Made by a program: the position numbers and the translations under genes. This document shows, piece after piece, positions 14,403-26,587 of a DNA stretch of 64,000 nucleotides. The stretch is taken from assembly GCA_029961685.1 (NCBI GenBank), contig JARWKL010000015.1:15746801-15810800 (forward strand), given 5' to 3'. The first letter of the stretch is position 1. Every line of letters starts with the position of its first letter. Origin of the DNA: Aristolochia californica (Eukaryota > Streptophyta > Magnoliopsida > Piperales > Aristolochiaceae). The notes under the pieces were generated by a model. That model made no database searches. It saw only the letters and a list, made by a program, of their open reading frames with translations, and was not told the origin of the DNA.

Positions 14403-15811
14403 TGGGTTGTTTGGCTCTGGTAAATATCCAACCACACGTTAACTTGAGAATTTAATTTTTTCTACTCCTTGAATTTTTTGGATCATTAGGTCATTTTCAT
14501 CTTCAACATGTTTCTGGCATGCATACCCTCCACATTTAAAACAAGTTAGGATCAATTAGAAATCTCTTTCTCTTAAAATTCCACCAACCTATTAGGGGTT
14601 GTACTAGTGGAATTTCCCAAACATGGATAATAAAACTTTGGAGTTTATTTTTTGTGTGTGAAATAATTTTCTTCACTTACATCTATTATAGTTTTCAAAT
14701 TTTGTTGCATACATGAAGTCTAAAATTTTCATTTTGTTGTGATCGTTTTGTTTACGAGAAAAGTGGGACAAGTTTGGTTTTGAAAAAAAATTTAACATCC
14801 AAAATGGAAATGCTCAAATGCTAAGAGAGATAATTCCAAAAACTATCTCTGATTTTGAGAGATAGTCAAAAAGTGTGTAGTTTGGCCCTAGTAAATATCC
14901 AACCACACGTTAACTTCAGAATTTAATTTTTTTTACTCCAAATTTTTGGAACATTAGGTCATTTCCATCTTCAACATGTTTCTGGTATGCATACCCACCA
15001 CATTTAAAACATGTTAGGATCAATTAGAAATATTTTTCTTAAAAAATTTCACCAAGCTATTAGGGGTTGTACTTGTGAAATTTCCCAAACAAGGATAACA
15101 AAACTTTGAAGTTCATTTTTAGAGCGTGAAATAATTTTTTTCACGTACATTTATTATAGTATTCTTTTTTTTTTTGCATACTTGATTTCAGAAATTTTCA
15201 TTTGGTTGTGATCGTTTTGTTTACGAGAAAAGTGGGACACATTTGGATTTAAAAAAAAATTTAACATCCCAAATGGAAATGAACAAATGCTGAGAGAGAT
15301 AATTCCAAAAAGTAACTCTGATTTTGAACGATAGGCAAAAAGTGGGTTGTTTGGCTTTGGTAAATATCCAACCACATGTTAACTTGAGTATATAATTTTT
15401 TCTACTCCTTGAAATTTTTGGATCATTAGGTCATTTGCATCTTCAAGATGTTTCTGGCATGCATACCCACCATATTTGAAACATGTTAGGATCAATTAGA
15501 AATCTCTTTCTTATAAAGTTCCACCAAGCTATCAGGGGTTGTACAAGTGGAATTTCCCAAACAAGGATAACAAAACTTTGGAGTTCATTTTTAGTGCGTG
15601 AAATAATTTTCTTCACTGACTTTTAGTATAGTTTTCAAATTTTTTTGCATACATGAACTCTAAAATTTTCATTTTGTTGTGATCGTTTAGTTTACGAGAA
15701 AAGTGGGACAAGTATGGATTTGAAAAAAACTGAACATCCAAAATGGAAATGAACAAGTGCTGAGAGAGATAATTCCAAAAAGTATCTATGATTTTGAAGG
15801 ATAGACAAAAA

Positions 15812-18800
15812 GTGGGTGATTTGGCTTTGGCAAATATCCAACCACACGTTAACTTGAGAATTGAATTTTATCAACTTCATGAAATTTTTGGATCATTAGG
15901 TCATTTGCATCTTCAACATGTTTCTTGCATGAATACCCACCACATGTAAAACATGTTAGGATCAATTAGAAATCTCTTTCTTATAAAATTCCACCAAGTT
16001 GTTAAAGGTTGTACTAGTGGAATTACCCAAACATGGATAACAAAACTTTGGAGTTCATTTTTAGTTCATGGAATAATTTTCTTCACTTCCATTTATTATA
16101 GTTTTCAAATTTTTTTGCATATATGAACTCTAAAATTTTCATTTTGTTGGGATCGTTTTGTTTACAAGAAAAGTGGGAAGAGTTTGGATTTGAAAAATAA
16201 TTTCACATCCCAAATGAAAATGCACAAATACTGAGAGGGATAATTCAAAAAAGGTTCTCTGATTTATAAAGATAGGAAAAAAGTGGGTTGTTTGGCTCTG
16301 GTAAATATCCAACCACACGTTAACCTGAGAATTTAATTTTTCTACTCCTTGAAATTTTTGGATCATTAGGTCATTTGCATCTTACACATGTTTCTGGCAT
16401 GCAAACACACCACAATTAAAACATGTTAGGATCAATTAAAAATCTCTTTCTTATAAAATTTCACCAAGCTATTAGGGGTTGTACTAGTGGAATTACCCAA
16501 ACAGGGATAACAAAACTTTGTGGTTCATTTTTAGTGCGTGTTGTAATTTTCTTCACTGAAATTTATTATAGTTTTAAATTTTTTTTGCTTACATGAACTC
16601 TAAAACTTTCATTTTGTTGTGGTCGTTTTGTTAACGAGAAAAGTGGGACAAGTTTGGATTTGAAAAAAAATTGAACATCCAAAATGGAAATGCACAAAAG
16701 CTGAGAGAGATAATTCCAAAAAGTATCTCTAACTTTGAACGAAAAGCAAAAAGTGGGTTGTTTGGCTCTGGTAAATATCCAACCACACGTTAACTTGAAA
16801 ATTTAATTTTTTCTTCTCCTTGAAATTTTTGGATCATTAGGTCATTTGCATCTTCAACATATTTCTGGCATGCATACCCACCACATTTAAAACATGTTAG
16901 GATCAATTAGAAATCTCTTTCTTATAAAATTCCACCCAGATATTAGGGGTTGTACTAGTGGAATTTTTCAAACATGGATAACAAAACTTTGGAGTTCATT
17001 TTTAGTGCGTGAAATAATTTTCTTCACTTACATTTATTATAGTTTTCAAATTTTTTTGCATACATGAAGTCTAAAATTTTCATTTTGTTGTGATCACTTT
17101 CTTTAAGAGAAAAGTGGGAGAAGTTTGCTTATGAAAAAAAATTTAACATCCAAAATGGAAATGCACAAATAGTGAGAGAGATAATTCCAAAAAATATCTC
17201 TGATTTTGAAGGATAGGCAAAAAGTGGGTAGTTTGGCTCTAATAAATATCCAACCACACGTTAACTTGAGTATTTAATTTTTTCTACACCTTGAAATTTT
17301 TGGATCATTAGGTCATTTGCATCTTCAACATGTTTCTTCCATGCATACCCACCACATTTAAAACATGTTAGGATCAATTAGAAATCTCTTTCTTATAAAC
17401 TTCCACAAAACTAATCGGGATTGTACTAGTGGAATTTCCAAACAAGGATAACAAATCTTCGGAGTTCATTTTTAGTGCATGAAATAATTTTCTTCACTTA
17501 CATTTATTATAGTTTTACAAATTCTTTTGCATACATGAACTCTAAAATTTTCATTTTGTTGTGATCGTTTTGTTTACGAGAAATGTGGGACAAGTTTGGA
17601 TTTGAAAAGAAATTGAACATCCAAAATGGAAATGCACAAGTGCTGAGAGAGATAATTCCAAAACTTTTCTCTAATTTTGAAGGATAGGAAAAAAAGTGGG
17701 TTGTTTGGCTATGGTAAATATCCAACCGCACGTTAACTTGAGAATTTAATTTTTTCTACTCCTTGAATTTTTTGATCATTAGGTCATTTGCATCTTCAAC
17801 AAGTTTCTGGCTTGCATACCCACCTCATTCAAAACATGCTAGTATCAATTCGAAATCTCTTTCTTATAAAATTCCACCAAGCTATTAGGGGTTACTATAG
17901 TGGAATTTCCCAAACATGGAAAACAAAACTTTGGAGCTCATTTTTAGTGTGTGAAATAATTTTCTTCACTTACATTTATTATAGTTTTCAATTTTTTTTG
18001 TATACCTGAACTCTTAAATTTTCATTTTGTTGTTATCATTTTGTTTACGAGTAAAATGGGAGAAGTTTGGATTTGAAAAAAAAGTAAACATCTAAAATGG
18101 AAAAGTACAAGTGCTGAGACAGATAATTCAAAAAAGTATGTCTGATTTTGAAGGATAGGCAAAAAGTGGGTTGTTTGGCTCTGGTAAATATCCAACAACC
18201 CCTTAGCTTGAGAATTTAATTTTTTCTTCTCCTTAAAATTTTTGGATCATTAGGTCATTTGCATCTTCAACAGGTTTCTGGCACTCCTCACCACATTTGA
18301 AACATGTTAGGATCAATTAGAAATCTCTTTCTTATAAAATTCCACCAAGCTATTAGGGTTTGTACTAGTGGAATTTCCTAAACATGGATAACAATACATT
18401 GGAGTTCATTTTTAGTGCGTGAAATAATTTTCTTCACTCAAATTTATTATAATTTTAAAATTAATTTGCATGCATGAACTCTAAAATTTTCATTTTGTTG
18501 TGATTGTTTTGTTTACGAAAAAAGTGGGACAAGTTTGGATTTGAAAAAAAATTGAACATCCAAAATGGAAATGCACAAGTGTTGAGAGAGATAATTCAAA
18601 AAAGTATCTCTAATTTTGAAGGATAGGCAAAAAGTGGCTTGTTTGGCTCTGTAAACATCCAACCACAGTTAGCTTGAGAATTTAATTTTTTCTTCTCCTT
18701 GAAATTTTTGGATCTTTAGGTCATTCACATCTTCAACAGGTTTCTGGCATGCCTACACACCACATTTAAAACATGTTAGGATCAATTAGAAATCTCTTTC

Positions 18801-19575
18801 TTATAAAATTCCACCAAGCTATTACGGGTTGTACTAGTGGAATTTTCCAAACATGGATAACAAAACTTTGGAGTTCATTTTTAGTGCGTGAAATATTTTT
18901 CTTCACTCACATTTATTATAGTTTTCAAATTTTTTTGCAAACATGAACTCTAAAATTTTAATTTTGTTGTGATCGTTTTGTTAACGAGAAAGTGGGACAA
19001 GTTTGGATTTGAAAGAAAATTGAACAAACAAAAATGAAATGAACAAGCGCTTGGAGAGATATTTCCAAAAAGTATCTCTGATTTTGAAGAATAGGCAAAA
19101 AATGTGTTGTTTGGCTTTGGTAAATATCCAACCACATGTTAGCTTGAGAATTTAATTTTTTCTACTCCTTCAAATTTTTGGATCATTAGGTCATTTGCAT
19201 CTTCAAGATGTTTCTGGCATGCATACCCACCACATTTAAAACATGTTAGGATCAATTAGAAATCTTTTTTCTTAAAAGCTTCCACCAAGCTATTAGAGGG
19301 TTGTACTTGTGGAATTTCCCAAACAAGGATAACAAAACTTTGAAGTTCATTTTTAGAGCGTGAAATATTTTTTTTCACGTAGATTTCTTATAGTATTCTA
19401 TTTTTTTTGCATACTTGATTTCCAAAATTTTCATTTTGTTGTGTTCGTTTTGTTTCCGAGAAAAGTGGGACACATTTGGATTTGAAAAAAAATTTATCAT
19501 CCCAAATGGAAATGAACAAATACTGAGAGAGATAATTCCAAAAAGTAACTCTGATTTTGAAGGAGAGGCAAAAAG
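15812..19575 (+). repeat. Octameric higher-order repeat, copy 1 (about 3.76 kb)
   Basis: Eight monomers whose private variants reappear about 3759 bp downstream in the same order. Examples are tttcttgcatgaataccc (about 15926 and 19685), gcgtgttgtaattttc (about 16535 and 20298), aaaactaatcgggattg (about 17408 and 21168), catgctagtatcaattcg against catgctaatatcaattcg, aagtaaacatctaaaatgg (about 18091 and 21838) and acaatacattggagttc (18391 and 22150). The constant offset equals eight monomers of 470 bp. Shared variants are traced from about 15,870 to 18,480; the limits given are ruler positions. Confidence 0.8.
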
Positions 19576-22394
19576 TGGGTTGTTTGGCTCTGGCAAATAT
19601 CCAACCACACGTTAACTTGAGAATTTAATTTTTTCTATTGCATGAAATTTTTGGACCATTAGGTCATTTGCATTTTCAACATGTTTCTTGCATGAATACC
19701 CACCACATTTAAAACATGTTATGATCAATTAGAAATGTCTTTCTTATAAAATTCCACCAAGTTATTAGGGGTTGTACTAGTGGAATTACCCAAACATGGA
19801 TAAAAAAACTTTGGAGTTAATTTTTAGTGCATGGAATAATTTTCTTCACTTACATTTATTATAGTTTTCAAATTTTTTTGAATATATGAACTCTTTAATT
19901 TTCATTTTGTTGAGTTCGTTTTATTTACGAGAAAACTGGGAAGAGTTTAGATTTGAAAAAAATTTAACATCCCAAATGAAAATTCACAAATGCTGAGAGA
20001 GATAATTCAAAAAAGGTTCTCTGATTTATAAGGATAGGGAAAAAGTGGGTTGTTTGGCTGTGGTAAATATTCAACCACACGTTAACCTGAGAATTTAATT
20101 TTTTCTACTCCTTGAAATTTTTGGATCATTAGGTAATTTGCATCTTCAACATGTTTCTAGCATGCAAACACACCACATTTAAAACATATTAGGTTCAATT
20201 AAAAATCTCTTTCTTATAAAATTTCACCAAGCTATTAGGGGTTGTACTAGGGGAATTACCCAAACATGGATAACAAAACTTTGGAGTTCATTTTTAGTGC
20301 GTGTTGTAATTTTCTTTACTTAAATTTATTATAGTTTTAAATTTTTTTTGCGTACATGAACACTTAAATTTTCATTTTGTTGTGGTCGTGTTGTTAACGA
20401 GAAAAGTGGGACAAGTTTGGATTTGAAAAAAAATTGAACATCCAAAATGGAAATGCACAAATGCTGAGAGAGATAATTCCAAAAAGTATCTCTAATTTTT
20501 AAGGAAAGGGAAAAAGTGGTGGGGCTTTGGTAAATAACCACCCATACGTTAACTTGAGAATTTAATTTTTTCTACTCCTTGAAATTTTTGGATCATTAGG
20601 TCATTTGCATCTTCAACATATTTCTGGCATGCACACCCAGCACATTTAAAACATGTTAGGATCAATTAGAAATCTCTTTCTTCTATAATTCCACCAAGAT
20701 ATTAGGGGTTGTACTAGTGGGATTTCCCAAACATGAATAACAAAACTTTAGAGTTCATTTTTAGTCCGTGAAATTATTTTCTTTGCTTACATTTATTATA
20801 GTTTTCAAATTTTTTTGCATACATGAAGTCTAAAATTTTCATTTTGTTGTGATCATTTTATTTACGAGAAAAGTGGGAGAAGTTTGGTTATGAAAAAAAT
20901 TTAACATGCAAAGTGGAAATGCACAAATGCTGAGAGAGATAATTACAAAAAGTATCTCTGATTTTGAAGGATAGGCAAAAAGTGGGTAGTTTGGCTCTAG
21001 TAAATATCCAACCACATGTTAACTTGAGAATTTAATTTTTTCTACACCTTGAAAATTTTGGATCATTAGGTCATTTGCATCTTCAACATGTTTCTGGCAT
21101 GCATACCCACCACATTTAAAACATGTTAGGATCAATTAGAAATCTCTTTCTTATAAACTTCCACCAAACTAATCGGGATTGTACTAGTGGAATTTCCAAA
21201 CATGGATAACAAAACTTTGGAGTTCATTTTTAGTGCGTGAAATAATTTTCTTCATTTACAATTATTATAGTTTTACAAATTGTTTTTCATACATGAACTC
21301 TAAAGTTTTCATTTTGTTGTGATCGTTTTGTTTAAGAAAAATGAGGGACAAGTTTGGATTTGAAAAAAAATTGAACATCGAAAACGGAAATGCACATGTG
21401 CTGAGAGATATAATTCCAAAAAGTTTGTCTGATTTTGAAGGATAGGCAAAATGTGGGTTGTTTGGCTCTGGTAAATATCCAACCACACGTTAACTTGAGA
21501 ATTTAATTTTTTCTACTCCTTGAATTTTTTGAACATTAGGTTATTTGCATCTTCAACATGTTTCTGGCATGCATACCCACCACATTTAAAACATGCTAAT
21601 ATCAATTCGAAATCTCTTTCTTATAAAATTCCACCAAGCTATTAGGGGTTGTACTAGTGGAATTTCCCAAACATGGATAACAAAACTTTGGAGCTCATTT
21701 TTAGTGCGTGAAATAATTTTCTTCACTTACATTTATTATAGTTTTCAATTTTTGTAGTATACCTGAACTCTAAAATTTTCATTTTGTTGTGATCGTTTTG
21801 TTTACGAGTAAATGAGAAGAGTTTGGATTTGAAAAAAAAGTAAACATCTAAAATGGAAAAGCACAAGTGCTCAGACAGATAATTCAAAAAAGTATGTCTG
21901 ATTTTGAAGGATAGGCAAAAAGTGGGTTGTTTGGCTCTGGTAAATATCCAACCACCCGTTGGCTTGAGAATTTAATTTTTTCTTCTCCTTAAAATTTTTG
22001 GATCATTAGGTCATTTGCTTCTTCAACAGGTTTCAGGCATGCCTACACACCACATTTGAAACATGTTATGATCAATTAGAAATCTCTTTCTTACAAAATT
22101 CCACCAAGTTATTAGGGTTTGTACTAGTGGAATTTCCCAAACATGGATAACAATACATTGGAGTTCATTTTTGGTGCGTGATATAATTTTCTTCCCTCAA
22201 ATTTATTATAATTTTTAATTTTTTTTGCATGCATGGACTCTAAAATATTCATTTTGTTGTGAACGTTTTGTTTATGAGAAAAGTGGGAAGGGTTTGGATT
22301 TAAAAAAAATTTGAACATCCAAAATGGAAATCCACAAATGCGCTGAGAGAGATAACTCATAAAAGTATCTATCATTCTGAAGGAAAGCAAAAAG
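19575..22394 (+). repeat. Octameric higher-order repeat, copy 2 (partial)
   Basis: Second occurrence of the eight-unit block, recognisable from about 19,630 to about 22,230 by the variants listed for copy 1. Beyond that the match is lost. A later unit (gttagcttgag at 22902) resembles one 4234 bp earlier (18668), suggesting one extra monomer entered this copy. The copies have diverged at many positions, so the duplication is not very recent. Confidence 0.75.
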
Positions 22395-24111
22395 TGGGTT
22401 GTTTGGCTCTGGTAAATATCTAACCACACGTTAACTTGAGAATTTACAATTTTCTACTCCTTGAAATTTTTGGATTATTAGGTCATTTGCATCTTCGGCA
22501 TGTTTCTAGCATGCATACCCACCACATTTAAAACATGTTAGGATCAATTAGAAATCTTTTTCTTTTAAAATACCACAAACCTATTAGAGGTTGTACTAGT
22601 GGAATTTCCAAAACATGGATAACAAAACTTTGGAGTTCATTTTTAGTGCGTGAAATAATTTTCTTCACTTACATTTACTATAGTTTTCAATTTTTTTTTG
22701 CATACATGAACTCTAAAATTTTCATTTTGTAGTGATCGTTTTGTTTACGAGTAAAATAGGACAAGTTTGGATTTGAAAAAAAATTGAACATCCAAAATAG
22801 AAATGCACAAGTTCTGATAGAGATAATTCAAAAAAGTATCTCTGATTTTGATGGATAGGAAAAAAGTGGGTTGTTTGGCTCTGGTAAATATACAACCGAA
22901 CGTTAGCTTGAGAATTTAATTTTTTCTACTCCTTGAAATTTTTGGATCATTAGGTAATTTGCATCTTCAACATGTTTGTGGCATGCAAACCCACCACATT
23001 TAAACATGTTAGGATCAATTAGAAATCTCTTTCTTATAAAATTCCACCAAGCTATTAGGGGTTGTACTTGTGGAATTTCCCAAACATGGATAACAAAACT
23101 TTGGAGTTCATTTTTAGTGCGTGAAATAATTTTATTCACTAACATTTATTATAGTTTTCAATTTTTTTTTGCATACATGAACTCTAAAATTTTCATTTTG
23201 TTTACGAGAAAAGTGGGAGCAGTTTGGATTTGAAAAAAAATTGAACATCCAAAATGGAAATGCAAAAAGTACTGGGAGAGATCATTCCAAAAAGTATCTA
23301 TTATTTTGAAGGATAGGAAAAAAGTGGGTTTTTTGGCTCTGGTAAATATCCAACCTCACGTTAACTTGAGAATTTAATTTTTTCTACTTCTTGAAATTTT
23401 TGGATCATTAGCTCATTTGTATTTTCAACATGTTAGGATCAACTAGAAATCTCTTTCTTATAAAATTCCACCAAGCTATTAGGGACTAGTGGAATTTCCC
23501 AAAAAAGTATAATAAAACTTTGGAGTTCATTTTTAGTGCGTGAAATAATTTTCTGCACTTACATTTATTATAGTTTTCAAATTTTTTTGCATACATTAAC
23601 TCTAAAATTTTCATTTTGTTGTGATCGTTTTGTTTACGAGAAAAGTGGGACAAGTTTTGATTTGAAAAAAAAATTGACCATCCAAAATGGAAACGCAGAA
23701 ATGCTGAGACAGATAATTCCAAAAAATATCTCTGCATTTGAAGGATAGGCAAAAAGTGGGTTGTTTGGCTCAGGTAAATATCCAACCACACAGTAACTCA
23801 AGAATTTAATTTTTTCTACTCTTTGAAATTTTTGGATCATGAGGTCATTTGCATCTTCAACATGTTTCAAGCCTGCATACCCACCACATTTAAAAGATGT
23901 TAGGATCAATTAGATGTCTCTTTCTTATAAAATTCCACAAGGCAAATAGGGGTGGTACTAGTGGAATTTCCAAAACATGGATATCCAAACTTAGGAGTTC
24001 ATTTCTAGTGTGTGAAATAATTTTCTTCACTTACATTTATTATAGTTTTCAATTTTTTTTGCATACTTGAGCTCTAAAATTTTAATTTTGTTGTGATCGT
24101 TTTGTTTACGA

Positions 24112-24135
24112 AGTGGGACAAGTTTGGATACCTAC
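24112..24135 (+). other. Internal deletion junction in an A unit
   Basis: The unit runs gtttacgaagtgggacaag then tttggat and jumps straight to acctactcatttcaaac, which normally lies further on in the next unit after ggcatgcat. Everything between, including the gtgggttgtttggctc ruler, is missing, which explains the wide ruler spacing from 23756 to 24465. Seen directly in the sequence. Confidence 0.8.
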
Positions 24136-25740
24136 TCATTTCAAACATTTTAGGATCAATTAGAAATGTTTTTTCTTATAAAATTCCACCAAGCTATTAG
24201 GGGTTGTACTAGTGGAATTTCCCAAACATGGATAACAAAACTTTGGAGTTCATTTTTAGTGGGTGAAATAATTTTCTTCACTTACATTTATTATTGTTTT
24301 CAAATTTTTTTTCAAACATGAAATCTAAAATTTTCATTTTGTTTACGAGAAAATTGGGAGAAGTTTGGTTTTGAAAAAAAATTGAACATCCAAAATGGAA
24401 ATCCAAAAAGTACTGAGAGAGATAATTCAAAAAAGTATCTTTGATTTTGAAGGATGGGCAAAAAATGGGCTGTTTGGCTCTGGTAAATATCCAACCTCAC
24501 GTTAACTTGAGAATTGAATTTTTTCTACTCCTTGAAATTTTTGGATCATTAGCTCATTTTCAACTTCAACATGTTTCTTGCATGTATACCCACCACATTT
24601 AAAACATGTTAGGATCAATTAGAAATCTCTTTCTTATAAAATACCACCAAGCTATTAGGGGTTGTACTAGTGGAATTTCCCAAACAAGAATAATAAAACT
24701 TTGGAATTCATTTTTAGTGCGTGAAATAATTTTCTTCACTTACATTTATTATAGTTTTCAAAGTTTTTTGCATACATGAACTCTAAAATTTTCATTTTGT
24801 TGTGATCGTTTAGTTTATGAGAAAAGTGGGACAAGTTTTGATTTGAAAAAAAATTGAACATCCAAAATGCAAACGCACAAATGCTGAAGGAGATAATTCC
24901 AAAAAGTATCTCTGAATTTGAAGGATAGGCAAAAAGTGGGTTGTTTGGCTCTAGTAAATATCCAACCACATCTTAACTCATGAATTTAATTTTTTCTACT
25001 CTTTGAAATTTTTGGATCATTAGGTCATTTGCATCTTCAACATGTTTCTAGCATGCATACCAACTAAATTTAAAACATGTTAGGATAAATTAGAAATCTC
25101 TTTCTTAAAAAATTCCAACAAGCTATTAGGGGTTGTACTAGTTGAATTTCCCAAACAAGAATAATAAAACTTTGGAGTTCATTTCTAGTGCGTGAAATAA
25201 TTTTCTTCACTTACATTTATTATAGTTTTCAAATTTTTTAGCATACATGAGCTCTAAAATTTTTATTTTGTTGTGATCGTTTTGTTTACGAGAAAAGTGG
25301 GACAAGTTTGGACTTGAAAAAAAATTGAACATCCAAAATGGAATTGTACAAATGATGAAAGAGATAATTCCAAAAGGTATCTCTTATTTTGAAGGAAAGA
25401 CAAAAAGTGGGTTGTTTTTCTCTAGTAAATATCCAACCACAAGTTAACTTGAGAATTTAATTTTTTTTACTCCTTGAAAATTTTGGATCATTAGGTCATT
25501 TGCATCTTCAACATGTTTCTTGCATGCATACCAACCACCTTTAAAACATGTTAGGATCAATTTGAAATCTCTTTCTTATAAAATTCAACCAAGCTATTAG
25601 GGGTTGTACTAGTGGAATTTCCCAAACATGGATAACAAAACTTTGGAGTTCATTTTTAGTGTGTCAAAGAATTTTCTTCACTTACATTTATTATAGTTTT
25701 CAAATTTTTTTCCATACATGACCTCTAAAATTTTTTTTCC

Positions 25741-26087
25741 ATACGTGTGGTGGGATATTTACCAGAGCCAAACAACCCACTGTTTGCCTATTTACAAAAA
25801 GCTTACCTAACAATCATAGATCCCCGTAAATGTTTTGAACGATTAATGATGTGTAATGGCTAAAATTATTGTTAGAAATGACTTATGGTTTGGGAGTCAA
25901 CACTCAGTTAAAAATGCCTCGCCCCCTGTTTTCTGATGATTGCAAAACCTAATATTTAAAAAAACTAAAAGAGTTTACAATCCCTCAAAATCACATATAC
26001 TTTTTGGAATTATCTCTCTCAGCATTTGTGCATTACATATTTGATGTTCAATTTTTTTTCAAATCCAAACTTGAGTTTTCTAAACAA
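25741..26087 (-). repeat. Inverted fragment of a B monomer at the A/B boundary
   Basis: Read on the minus strand this segment is ordinary B monomer: it starts with aaaactcaagtttgg, passes gagggattgtaaactc, gggggcgaggcattttt, gagtgttgactcccaaacc, catcattaatcg and gtgggttgtttggctctgg, and ends at atatcccaccacacgt. It is the only part of the satellite in the window that I find in inverted orientation. On its left lies an A unit broken after ctctaaaatttt; on its right direct-orientation B sequence resumes at agaatttttctactcc. The minus-strand text ends gggggcgaggcattttt, so the fragment belongs to the beta type of B unit. Limits are good to about 10 bp. Confidence 0.9.
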
Positions 26088-26567
26088 AAAAGAGAATTTT
26101 TCTACTCCTTGAAACTTTAGAATCATTAGGTCATTTGCTTCTTCAACATGTTTTAGGCATGCAAATCCTTATTTAAATCTTGTTAGGATCAATTTGAAAT
26201 CTCTTTCTTATAAAATTTCTAGGTAGTAGGGGTTGTTCTGGAGGAATTTCCCAAAGATGGATAACAAAACTTTGGTGTTCATTTTTAGTGCGAGAAAAAA
26301 ATTTCATCACATACATTTATTATAGTTTTCAATTTTTTTCATACATAAACTCTAAAATTTTCATTTTGTTGTGATCTATTTGCCTTATCTTTTTGTTTAC
26401 GAGAAAAAATGGAGAGTGAAAACTCATGTTTGGATTTAAAAAAAATTGAACATTCAAAATGGAAATGCACAAATGTAGAGAGAGATAATTCCAAAAAGTA
26501 TCTGTGATTTTTAGGGATTGTAAACTCTTTTAAATTTTTATATATTAGGTTCTATAATCAATGGAAA

Positions 26568-26587
26568 GGGGGGGAGGGGGAGGGGGG
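26568..26587 (+). repeat. G-tract of the first direct B unit
   Basis: Runs of 7, 5 and 6 G separated by single A bases, in the module of the first directly oriented B unit after the A/B boundary. A quadruplex is possible if the seven-base run is split. Confidence 0.7.

Larger units (their letters stand above)
3541..25730 (+). repeat. Satellite array A, mainly subtype A2 (period about 470 bp)
   Basis: The same monomer as subtype A1, but most units carry two small extra segments: ttgtgatcgtt before tttgtttacgag, and gtgggacaag after gagaaaa, which lengthen the unit to about 470 bp. Ruler positions run 3671, 4122, 4593, 5064, 5527, 5994, 6465, 6936, 7384, 7854, 8324, 8794, 9240, 9706, 10178, 10643, 11114, 11584, 12053, 12521, 12991, 13461, 13931, 14402, 14873, 15342, 15812 and on to 25407. 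Units 3671-4122, 6936-7384 and 8794-9240 are short A1-like units inside this array. All units point the same way. The array ends near 25730 where sequence in inverted orientation begins. No host gene is visible in these 22 kb. Confidence 0.97.
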
